A DNA stretch of 64,000 nucleotides from the NCBI GenBank assembly GCA_011800155.1, contig CM022377.1, forward strand, positions 2,046,001 through 2,110,000. Reading direction: 5' to 3'. The notes beneath the pieces are model-generated. The model had not been told where the DNA came from. It saw only the letters and a program-made list of their open reading frames with translations, and ran no database searches. A program made the translations under genes and the position numbers. Every line of letters starts with the position of its first letter. The first letter of the stretch is position 1. The DNA is from Flammulina velutipes (lineage: Eukaryota; Basidiomycota; Agaricomycetes; Agaricales; Physalacriaceae). Shown here piece by piece: positions 22,621-32,033 of this stretch.

Positions 22621-23831
22621 ATGTTTTGGACAATTCTCAAATATTTCCTCATTTTTCTCGTCTCCATCAATGTTCGGTCTTTCCCTCTGGCGTGGACTTG
22701 TACGGCTCTTCTTAGCGGTTGAAGCGACCCAGTGACCTAACGCGCGCTGATAGACCGTGTCCTTACGCCCTGGTTTATCTTCAAACTGGAGGAATGGCTC
22801 CATCTGAAGAGGTTGCCTCGTGATCCTAAAGCAAGACAAGTCGCCAACGAAGCTTGGTGGGAGAATAGGTCTCCTGTCGGAAAGACTCCGTTCGATATTG
22901 TGAGACGGCGACAGGGATGGGTCTGTGCGTATAATTTCCGAACCGATGTCTCTCAGCTAATGGATCGAATTCTTTCCAAAAGTTGTGGACGAGACGGACT
23001 ATAATTTGCATTTGAGCAACTCATGTTATCCAAAAGTAAGTTGCTCACCCGTCTGTGAACTGTGTCCTCTGACGAAGATTCCTTCCCAGGTTCTTGACGA
23101 TACTCGTATGACATGGGCCATCGAATTCTGTCCGCAGTTTCTCAGCCAACAGGTCGGGGGAACACTTCCATTAGCAGGTAGGTGTTTTGTCTTTGAGATC
23201 TTACGCGAGATGCTCAACTCACACACGCGTAGCCACGTCCTTCCTCTACCTCAAGGAAATCCCGCTCTTCGCCTCCTTCGAGGTCCGCTATTCTCTAAAA
23301 ACATGGGGTGACAAATGGGTGCGTTCAAGTCGCACTCCCTAACATCCGGTATCTGACAAGGCTTCAACAAAGGTATACGGCGTAGCGAAATTCGTCTCGC
23401 GTACCAAACGAACGAACAGCTCCAGGAAGATGGTAGCAGCAATCGGCACCCCTTCAGACAACACGTATACGCCTATCGGCACGGGAGGTCTTAATGCAAA
23501 CAATCTAGACGCGTTAGCGTCTAAATTGGCTGCCGAGGCGGAACCGGACGGTGCGAAAGTGTATTGCGTAGCGGTATCGCAGCTGTGTTTTAAGATTGGC
23601 CGGATTACGGTCCCGCCTGCGTTGGTCTTTGCGCTGAGTGGGCTGGGGAGCACCGACTCGTATGCGAGGCTGAGGTCGATGGGGAAACGGCTGAAGCCTT
23701 TCCTTTCTGGGGGATGGAAGGAGGAGGAGAAGTGGTGGCAGGGAGAAGGTGATGTGGAGAGGGTCAGGCGCGAGAGGTTAGAGGTCATGGAGAGGATTCA
23801 GGCAACAATGGAGGAGGCTAAAGGGTGGTAG
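22621..23831 (+). CDS. THEM6-like hotdog-fold (thioesterase-type) protein
   Basis: Paralogue of the 7.4-8.6 kb gene in the opposite orientation. The ATG at 22621 begins a hydrophobic anchor (FWTILKYFLIFLVSINVRSF). Introns near 22698, 22925, 23035, 23175 and 23330 join in phase to give RVLTPWFIFKLEEWL, SPVGKTPFDIV, VDETDYNLHLSNSCYPK, VLDDTRMTWAIEF, GGTLPLA, FLYLKEIPLFASFEVR and WGDKWVYG. The C-terminal block CFKIGRITVPPALVFAL is shared with the paralogue, and the protein ends EEAKGW. The DxNxHLSNSxY signature is the family hallmark. The hotdog fold suggests acyl-CoA or lipid chemistry, but no substrate can be deduced. Intact and convergent with DUF6699 at 24.07-24.95 kb. Confidence 0.75.
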
Positions 23832-24069
23832 AGATTTTGAGTCTGGTCATCTTGAAGAACTTGCAGTACTTACCTACCATGTCAGAAGTAATAGTAATAG
23901 AAAAACGTAACTAGCCCCCAGTTATTGTATCAGGGAGCATGAACAAAACTGCGAATGAAAGACACAGCCACAATGTGGCGCAGTGACGTGGGAGAACATA
24001 GTAAATAACGATAGCGATGTCCACATAGAAACTTTAAATAACCTACAACAATAAAACCCAAATCATAAA

Positions 24070-24951
24070 TCACTGGAAAACCATCTTCAAGTACCCCGAC
24101 TGATAATCGACCACCAACCCTCTAAACAACACCTTTCCCAACAAATAATCGACCCTCTTCACTCCTTGGTTCCTCTCCGAATTCACAAACTCAGGGCCAA
24201 GCGCTCGACACCGCCTGGTGTATGCCCTCGCCACATGCCGCTGCTCCGTCTCGCCCAACCTGTACCAATCCGAATGCGCAATCCGGAGCTGCATCGATTT
24301 ATAGATCCACACCAACACGTCCCCAACGGACAGCGGACGCCTACTGTCTACATCCAGAGCCCACTCTCTTGGCAAGATGTCAGAGACGATACGCATCCCA
24401 TTCACATGGGGATGACTCGCAGGCGCCTGGAGCTGCGCCATCGTCAGCGGGATGCGCGTCCCCATCATATCTATAACGCGCATGGGCGTGAACATGCCCA
24501 TCGACAAGTCGAACCACAGGTCGGAGCGCGCGTTATTGCCGTCAAGCCATGGATGCAGCTGGACGTGACGTTGTTGTTGCGGCTGTTGGTATAGGTTGTA
24601 TAGCGATCCGGGATAGTAGCTGGGTGCGGCCTCGGGGACACCTCCGATCCCGCCGAGCGCTCCATCGCCAAAATTTCCGTTGAATGATGTCGTCCGAGAG
24701 CGGGGAGACCACGGAATGTCAGCGCCATATTGAGTGGGGAAGAGGACAGGCGTGTTTGGTGCGCCTAAATGAGGCGAGCCAGGGAGAGGGATATTGTGGC
24801 TGTAAGGGGAGGGCGTTCCAGGGAACAGAGACGGATTGGGTATGAATGGGGAGTTCTGGGGTAGAGCTGCGTAGGGATCGTAGGGACTTTGGAAGAAGGG
24901 GGAGGCGGGTGGTTCGGTGGTGACGGGGTTGAAGACAAATGGACCAGACAT
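24070..24951 (-). CDS. DUF6699 protein
   Basis: Single-exon 293-aa protein of unknown function, starting at the ATG 24951 (MSGPFVFNPVTTEPP). The first 125 residues are Pro/Gly/Ser-rich. The full DUF6699 domain follows: VQLHPWLDGNN, LWFDLSMGMFTPMRV, IVSDILPREWALDV, LSVGDVLVWIYKSMQ, then the HVARAYTRRCRALG helix and the GVKRVDYLLGKVLFRGL end. This is the typical arrangement in Agaricomycetes. It is the complete counterpart of the shorter gene at 5.2 kb. No signal peptide. Confidence 0.85.
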   Translation of the reverse strand: MSGPFVFNPVTTEPPASPFFQSPYDPYAALPQNSPFIPNPSLFPGTPSPYSHNIPLPGSPHLGAPNTPVLFPTQYGADIPWSPRSRTTSFNGNFGDGALGGIGGVPEAAPSYYPGSLYNLYQQPQQQRHVQLHPWLDGNNARSDLWFDLSMGMFTPMRVIDMMGTRIPLTMAQLQAPASHPHVNGMRIVSDILPREWALDVDSRRPLSVGDVLVWIYKSMQLRIAHSDWYRLGETEQRHVARAYTRRCRALGPEFVNSERNQGVKRVDYLLGKVLFRGLVVDYQSGYLKMVFQ

Positions 24952-26163
24952 GATGCGATGAATCAAAGTAGGGCTGTAAGTCTGTTATAGAGATAGGAAA
25001 TGCGTCAAGGCTAGGCTAGGCTGGACTGGCTTTATGTGGGTGACTGGGAGTTGGTGCTGACTCGATGAGCGTCCGACGCAGCTAAAGCGGGATGACTTGG
25101 ATTGGCAGTTTCCTGGAATAGTATGTATATGTGGCAGCCAGCAGTGTGGGCAATGTGATGGTAATCGTCTGATAGAACTGCAAAGTTGTGTGGTCACTGG
25201 AGGTAGTTGGGCGGTAGCTGATAGGATGTTGACTTGAGGGCCAAAGCAAGCGTGAAGTAGGACAATATATAGTCTGGGATGACAAAAGACGCGTCAGCGT
25301 GGCGTGGCGAGGCACTTCTAAGCGCTAATAAGGAGTTACCTGTATACACTCGGATTCGTGTGATGAACGCCCGCGGTTCTCCTAGCACAAAGCTGCTACC
25401 AGTCTTGCACGCCTTGAAGAGAAACAGGCGAGCACACAGGCTACAACGACGACGATATCGCTGAGGCCAAAAAGTAAGAGGACAAGAAACAATCGGTGAC
25501 TGATCTCGCGGTGATCACGAATCAGTCCCGAGGCTATCGTGGGAAGTTCCGTTTGGCGCCTAAGCTGTTCATGTATTTCAGGAAAGTGCAGCCCATACGA
25601 ACGTCTTCATTGACATGGATCAGTTTATATGTGGCGAGTAACTCCGATTCAATAGTAACCACGGGATATCACCAGTCGAGGGTAGTTCCGTATCAATAAT
25701 CAGCGTATGATCAGCATCATCCTTCCGTCGCCTATGTAAATTTAGTACTATCACGACTTCCATCTGGCTATGCTTCAGTGGAAGGAAGCATAGTACACAT
25801 GTATTGGATCAACACAGATAATTCCAGCTTGGGTTGATCATCTTCTAACTTGATTCTTCAAACGAGGAAGCCGTTGAAATCTCCAGTTTGAGGGTGCTCA
25901 TGTCTATGTCTTCGTATGGCATACATACCTACAGTTGTCAAATATCCTAGTGGTATCAATCGACCGCCTTCCCTCCGGAGAGGTTTTATTGTCTTCTTTG
26001 AGATCACGCTCCGATATATAGCAAGGCGCGCCACACAATATGCTTATTCTTCAACGAATTGCTAGGACAACCAAAAAGGCTTCCTCTTTTGGCTCTACGC
26101 CACATGAAATCATGTCACGATAACAGGTCACACCCCGCTTCATCTAACCCTGATTCAACTACC
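24952..26163. other. Intergenic region, no gene supported
   Basis: Between the divergent DUF6699 and deaminase-like genes. Only scattered short frames with no family resemblance. A Thr/Ser-rich shadow on the minus strand near 25.0-25.4 kb looks like 5' untranslated sequence of the DUF6699 gene. The last 100 bases before 26164 resemble the sequence upstream of the second deaminase-like copy (for example AACAGGTCACACCCCG), so a duplicated promoter is present. Confidence 0.5.
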
Positions 26164-27600
26164 ATGTCAAATTTCGATGCCAGCAATCCAGACCACCTTG
26201 CCGCTCTGATTTCTGGCTACGATACCAAGTCACCTTGCAAGACAGGACGAGATGCTAAAGGCAAGACGATACTCGACAATCTGGCACGCCTTGCCGTCTG
26301 TCGCAGTCAAGGGCGGATTATTTCTATCGCTGCTCTCAAGGTTGGCGAGAATATCGAGCTCGTTATTGCGGACAATTGTTATGTCGACAAGAACGTGATC
26401 TCTTTTCTAGGCCGTTTCCTAGCCTCGCTGTCGAGGATGCGGAAAATGACTCCTCCGGTCGTCGACAAATCCGTACCTCTCGAAGGCCCTCCCTCTCTCT
26501 TAGATAAAATCCCTAGAGAACTTGATGACGGACAACTCGACAAAGAAATACACGCGCCGAAGGTCATGGTTTTGCGCCATAATTTGCCCAAAATCCGCCG
26601 GCGGTTCTTCAAACACTACTACCGCTTTCAGGACTCGGACTTCTACTTCCATTTCATCGAAGACGAAAATCCACCAAGGTCCATGAAATGTCAAGAGCCT
26701 TTGTTAACTAACATCAGCGAGACCCTCAAAATATTTAAAATGGCGTTTGACTTGCTTTCAACGACTAGTGGCGACAACGTGATGGACTTACTTCTGGCGG
26801 CCATTCGAGAAATCGACATCCTGTGTGTTGACAGATCAGACTTGCTCAATAACTGCACAAAGTACATTAATCGTACGTCCTCCTAGGTCGACGAGCGCAT
26901 GCTGACTGCACCAGCAGAGGTGAGGAGTCATTGGAGACATTCGATGCTCTGTGCTGGCTCGACCAGGTCTTCAGTGGTCATGTTCACTTTGGTCAAGCCG
27001 TCTGCAACGCCATGCGCAGCTCTATGGGAGATTTTCTTGACTCGGAGTTACCACTAAAGATCACGGCCTTGGAGAACGAACCTGTACCCATCGCTTTTTC
27101 GGTCACACGCGACGCCTTCGAAGTTCGTCAAGCTCTTCAAGAGCATGGATTGGACCGCTGATGGAGACGATGGTTTTAGCGAGGACTGACGCGATCGGTG
27201 ATGGCTTCAAGCGCTCACATCACCCAAGCAACAAAGGCAAACCTTTGAAAAAGGGGATGCGCGTTGACTGTAATATTTGCTCCTCGCTACATCTGATCTA
27301 TTACTTACTTAACCTTGTAGGCTCGGAGGACGAAATACGGTTCAACCTCAGGCTGGCCGTTCACTCCGAATGTGCCGTATTAGAACACTTGATACGCCAC
27401 CCGACTGCTATGTGTCGCATTGGATTGTCAGAGCCGTCGTGTATTGCCATCATCTTTACTGCGGCATCCGCACCTCTATTTTCCGCACTACGGATACTGA
27501 TTCATTGTTCCCGCCCGCATAGAGGTGCCCGACAGACGATAGCATAATACGAGCGGGGGTATGCAAGCGGTTACTACCAAAATTAGTCGGCTGAGCTCGA
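26164..27600 (+). pseudogene. Deaminase-like gene copy A, C-terminal half broken
   Basis: The ATG at 26164 starts MSNFDASNPDHLAALISG, and the first exon (about 240 residues, charged and helical, with KVMVLRHNLPKIRRRFFKHY) is fully open. A short intron follows near 26887, then ESLETFDALCWLDQVF. After 27150 the frame breaks relative to copy B: stop codons appear and at least two shifts are needed. The deaminase-type end reads VHSECAVLEHL (zinc HxE), but the partner motif is PSCIAI where copy B has PSCIPC, so the second zinc cysteine is gone and a one-base loss follows. I place the family near OTT_1508-like deaminases from HxE plus CxxC; that assignment is tentative. Confidence 0.55.
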
Positions 27601-27739
27601 TACTCGGAAAGATATGCGAAGGAAACTTCGACATAAAGATATGCCTATCGACGACATAACGATCTCCCCCACACGTGTAGTGGCCGCTTCGTCGTCCTCT
27701 TCATGATCAATTGATAAACAGCAGGATACGGGTTTTCTC

Positions 27740-27935
27740 ATAATTATGACAAGACACGGCCTTCAAAGTCTGACGGGGTATTGGACACACTTGAGGATAC
27801 GTGGACTGTGGCGCCAGCTGGATTCAGGTAGTTATTTCTACGTCTTCTGTTTGTTCTTCCTTAGCTAACTGGACGTGATTGTGCAGCTTGCAACAGTGGG
27901 GCGATTACATCAATCATCTACCAATTCCAGTACGT
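27740..27935 (+). pseudogene. Relic of the 38.7 kb hypothetical gene
   Basis: Bases 27740-27935 align by eye with the 3' part of the gene at 38736-39251: the GTGGCGCCAGCTGGATTCAG stretch and the LQQWGDYINHL-like exon correspond to GTGGCGCCCGATGGGTTCAT and LQECGNCINRL. Both copies lie just beyond the 3' end of a membrane F-box gene, in convergent orientation. Only this fragment survives here. Confidence 0.4.
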
Positions 27936-28103
27936 GGAAGGAAGAACTTTCTGGATATGAGTAGTTTATATGAAAGCTTATCACTGTGTTTGTGGTTATA
28001 TGTGACCTTGAACTTCAAAAAATTCACCATCAAAGCAACTGTGGCGTCGTATTCGGTCTTCGTGATATACATTGGTGATACCTACTGTAGGTGTTGACTT
28101 TGG

Positions 28104-29508
28104 CTACCAGAAAGATACATTTGAATACGCTACAGATGTGTACGATTGTGGAATCCGTGTGAACCTGGAGCGTCCTATCAAAACCTCGTCAATGGCCGGG
28201 AGCGCTGAGAGTGCACCACGATATCCTTCGGATACAACTACCTGTTCTATCTGCTCCGTATCCAATGTTATAAGGCTATGTGCGGCAAAATGTTGAGCTA
28301 TTGGCGCGCCGTAAAGAACAAGGTGTAAGGTCTTGAGAAACGTTGAATGCGACAAATTATAGACCGACGTCGATGCTGCATGTAGAATTGAGATTAAGTC
28401 GCGGAAATGAAGGTATAAGCTAAAACGACATACATCGACCCGAGTGAACTGGCAAGGTGAGATGCAAAAGGGTCTGCCGATTACACTTCAAGATGTTGTT
28501 GATTGTGGCGACCTCCTCTGACATGTCCGATCCGTAGGATATGAGAGGGATGTCACAATAAAATGATACCAAGTTTTTGCACCGCTTTTCTAATTGACGC
28601 AACACAGGAAAAATGGCTGGGAAAGAGGTCCTGATTTCCACATTGGTGATTGGCAACGGACCACCAGAGATTTGTTTATCTTCACCTGGGCGTAGACTGG
28701 GGAGTATCCATTGGTCGTCAAACGATAACAAAATAAGCTGATGAAAGGCAGGAACAACGGTTAGAAGGTTACGAAAGTCGAGTATGCCGCCCCAGAACTC
28801 TGGGGGCCGAGACAAGCGATAGCTGAGTGAGGTGATGTTGGGAAAGTATTGGGATAGAGCAATGACAGCGGGAAGGGTGTTAAGGAGAATAACAGATTGA
28901 AGGGGGGCGTGTTTGAGCCAAAGGAGGCGTAGGAGCCTTTTATGTTGGAGCAGTCCGGAAGTATTGCCTGCCTCGCGTTCTGAGCTGATGATGAGGTGGC
29001 GGAGGTAAGGAGAGATGGTCTCGCGAGAATTTCGCAGGAGCCGCCCTAGCTCGGCTGTATGATGGCGAGACTGGACGGCAAAGGTCATTCTGCGCCTGCA
29101 AAGGGGTAGCCACGTAGAGCAGACAAGGCTGCACGACGAGAGCGTGGATTTGTCGCATATGTGTATGATGGTATCCTGGAGTTCCATAGGCAGGACGGGG
29201 TTGTGTGCAGCCTGAGATGGCGTCCGGGGAACAGACACCCCTAAAACAGGCGCACCAGTAGGGATGTAGAGGAATGCCCAATCGATTAGCATCTCCATCT
29301 GAACCGAAAGGTTGAGCGCGACAACGCTTAAAGCCACTATACTGATCTCCAAGATGGCGAGAGTGACATATATTAGATACAAGCCGACCATCACAGAAGC
29401 AAGAAGGGATAGGGCAAAAAGCAAGACTGTCAGACATACTATAGGGTTCAGACGCTCGCATTCCTGTATGAGATGTAGTGGGAAGTTGTCAGAGTAAGTT
29501 GAGGGCAT
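28104..29508 (-). CDS. F-box-like protein with N-terminal membrane segments, copy A
   Basis: The ATG at 29508 (MPST) matches the start of the sister gene at 40789. Two long hydrophobic stretches follow at residues 18-40 and 42-65 (CLTVLLFALSLLASVMVGLY and the next helix). The F-box-like core is at about residues 100-140: NPVLPMELQDTIIHICD, LSSCSLVCSTWLPLCR. The rest is leucine-rich and resembles the beta/alpha repeats of agaric F-box proteins (LRHLIISSE, LLRLLWLKHAPLQSV, FPNITSLSYR). One intron near 28434-28378 splices in phase to a final exon ending SYTSVAYSNVSFW at 28104. F-box proteins usually recruit substrates to SCF ubiquitin ligase; membrane anchoring is unusual. Intact. Confidence 0.65.
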
Positions 29509-29768
29509 TGATTGGTGTTCGATGTCGACGTAGTAGTTTGAGCCAGGTGTGTTGAATGATCGACCGGACCAGGTCAAGACACCCTAAAAGCTTCTTCTAG
29601 CTCTTCTGTGAGTATACCTCTGCCACAACTTGTAGATTCATACACTTATTACACACCCAAATGTCAAGAAAACCACACCAGCTTCCTGTTCAGCTCTACG
29701 CCACGAGACGCCACATACATACAAATCATGTCACGGTAACAGGTCACACCCCGTTTCAACCACTATGT

Positions 29769-30236
29769 AGGACCCCTGAAAATGCGGTTCAAGCTGTGGT
29801 ACCAAAATGTGTTAAATTTTGCCCTCCCGAAGGGACCGAAATTTGGCTGTTTTTTGCCTTTTTTACCGGACCTCAGGTTTTCCTCCCTTTAAAATGCGCC
29901 ACATTTTCTTCCATTTGTGGAAAATTTTCTGCGTCTAGATCCTTGCCCTAAACAGAGGCTCCGAAACCAATACAACTGACCTGGATTGAACTGAGAGCGT
30001 CGGGAATATATTTCACGTCACCAGCAACCTTCTGAGCCATATAGTCAATATTGGGGTAAAATTTTGCCCTATGGGACCGGACCTACCTCTCATGAGGCGC
30101 TTTTTTGCCCTCACCACCACCATACCTAAGCGCCCAAAAAGTGTCAGATTTTGCCCTAAAAATCGGACATCAGGTCAAAAGGTCTTCAAATTTTGCCCTT
30201 CGGGATCGATGCTCGAACCGTATTTTCAGGGGTCCT
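29769..30236. mobile_element. hAT-like MITE inserted at a start codon
   Basis: A 468-bp element with 26-bp terminal inverted repeats: the left end begins AGGACCCCTGAAAATGCGG and the right end, read on the other strand, begins AGGACCCCTGAAAATACGG, with 24 of 26 positions matching. It is flanked by the 8-bp direct repeat CACTATGT at 29761-29768 and 30237-30244, the target-duplication length of hAT transposons. No transposase frame is present. Inside, ATTTTGCCCT recurs several times. The comparable sequence of copy A (26.16 kb) lacks the insert. Confidence 0.85.
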
Positions 30237-30240
30237 CACT

Positions 30241-31556
30241 ATGTCTGCCTTTGATGCCAGCAATCCTGATCATCTTGTCGCTCTGCTTGCTGGACACGAG
30301 GAAGGAGATAGATAATCAGATCGCAGAGAAGAAGACAAGCAAGGCCCAACGATACTCGACAGTCTGGCTCATCTTGCTGTCTGTCGCGAAGAAGGACAAA
30401 ATATTTCCATTGGCGCTGTTCAAGTTGGCCAAAATATCGAGCTTGTGGTTGCTGACAACGGGCCTGTCGACGAAGCCGTCATTTCGTTTTTGCAGGATTT
30501 CCTGGGCTCGCTGTCCAACGTTCGCAACCGTATGACTCGGACGCCTCCCGTCGACGCTGACGCTGGCCAGCAAGAGCTACACGCGTTGAAGGTCATGGCG
30601 TTGCGCCATAACATGCCCAAATTTCGTGTACGCTTCTTTAAACACTATCAAGAGTCCTTCTATCATTTCATTGAAGATGAAGATCAGCCCAAGTCCTTGC
30701 AATCCGAGGAGCCTTTTCTAACCAAGACTTACCGCATCATCGCAAAGCTTAGACAGACGCTCGACATTCTTCCTCACGACGACACGACGACGGACTTCAT
30801 TCTGAACGCAATCAAAGGAATCCACCTCATCAGTGTTGGCAGACCGAAATTGTTTCGTAGCTGCACCAACTATAACATTAGTATGTCTTCCTAAGTTCAT
30901 GAGCATACGCTAACTTCACCGCCAGGCGTGCCGTCATTGGAGAAATTCGATCATTGGTTTGACAAGATTACCACCTGTCATGTTCACTTTGATCGCGTCT
31001 CCCGCCTCGTCAGTTCGTCAGTTCAAGTTCAAGTTCCATGGGTGCTTTTCTGGATTCACCGCTAAGTATGAGGGCTTTGGATAACGCAATGCCGGTCTCG
31101 AGTTCTTTCTTTGTCGCGCGGAATGCTTTCGTCGATCTCCTCAAAAGGTTGAACTGGGCTACTGACAAAGACGAAGGCATGAACGAGGACGATATCTTTA
31201 ATGCGATCCGTGAACACTCTCATCCCCCGAACACTGACGAGAAACCCGGTATGCACGTTAACTCTCCTCGTTGCATTTGAAATTCACTTTACCTCGCAGG
31301 CTCGGGGAATGAAATACAATTCAACCTCAAGCTATCCGTTCACTCCGAATGTCTCGTCCTAGAACACTTGACACACCGACCGACTGCTATGCCTCTCATC
31401 GGAATGTCAAAGCCGTCTTGTATCCCATGTCGCCTTTACTACGATATTCGCACTTCCATTTTCCGCACTACAGACACATATTCGTTGTTCCCACTCACCT
31501 GGAGATGCCCAACAGACGACAGCATAGTACGAGCAAGCGCTTACTACCAAAGCTAA
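30241..31556 (+). pseudogene. Deaminase-like gene copy B, early stop but zinc motif kept
   Basis: The ATG at 30241 lies in the right target duplication of the MITE. The frame reads MSAFDASNPDHLVALLAG and meets TAA at codon 25, then stays open through SIGAVQVGQNIELVVADN and MALRHNMPKFRVRFFKHY. Introns near 30883-30926 and 31248-31301 keep phase. The last exon has VHSECLVLEHL and MSKPSCIPCRLYYD, an HxE...CxxC zinc-deaminase signature, and a Trp-containing end. A second frame (QRKLRRKDVVPPTHE) continues to about 31640 and may be the true C-terminus after one shift. Damage at the N-terminus, not the C-terminus, is the mirror image of copy A. Family assignment (OTT_1508-like) is tentative. Confidence 0.55.
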
Positions 31557-32033
31557 TCGCCCGAGCTCGACATTTGGAAGACCTCCAGAGGAAACTCCGG
31601 CGTAAAGACGTTGTCCCTCCCACACACGAATCTGTCGGTACGTCCTCTCCAATTGATACACTTGAAGTTTTTCTCATTATTCCGGCAAGAATCATATCTC
31701 GACGCTTTGCTGCAAGGCGATGAGTGGGAACTTGCAAGAGCGCAAATACGAGAAGAAGGATCGAAAGGAGTGCAGAAAGATGTGGAAGCGGCAGGCAACA
31801 ACGACTAGTAAATCGCCACCCTCGTGCGCATCTTCAACTCGTTGTAGGCCTTACTAAGTACGTATCGTACATCCCCTCACGATCAACTCATGGTAGAATG
31901 GGAAGTATAACTACAAATCTAAACATTCACACAACAAGGATGAACTCGCACAAGAACGATACATATACCCCACCATTAGGAGCATTCCATAATCTAGAAT
32001 ACGGAAACCAGTCCCACTACCTACGGTACATAC

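Noticed and set aside
28940..29461. Second open frame inside the membrane F-box gene
   Set aside because: Shadow in another frame; the main frame carries the F-box block and is conserved with the 39-40 kb copy.
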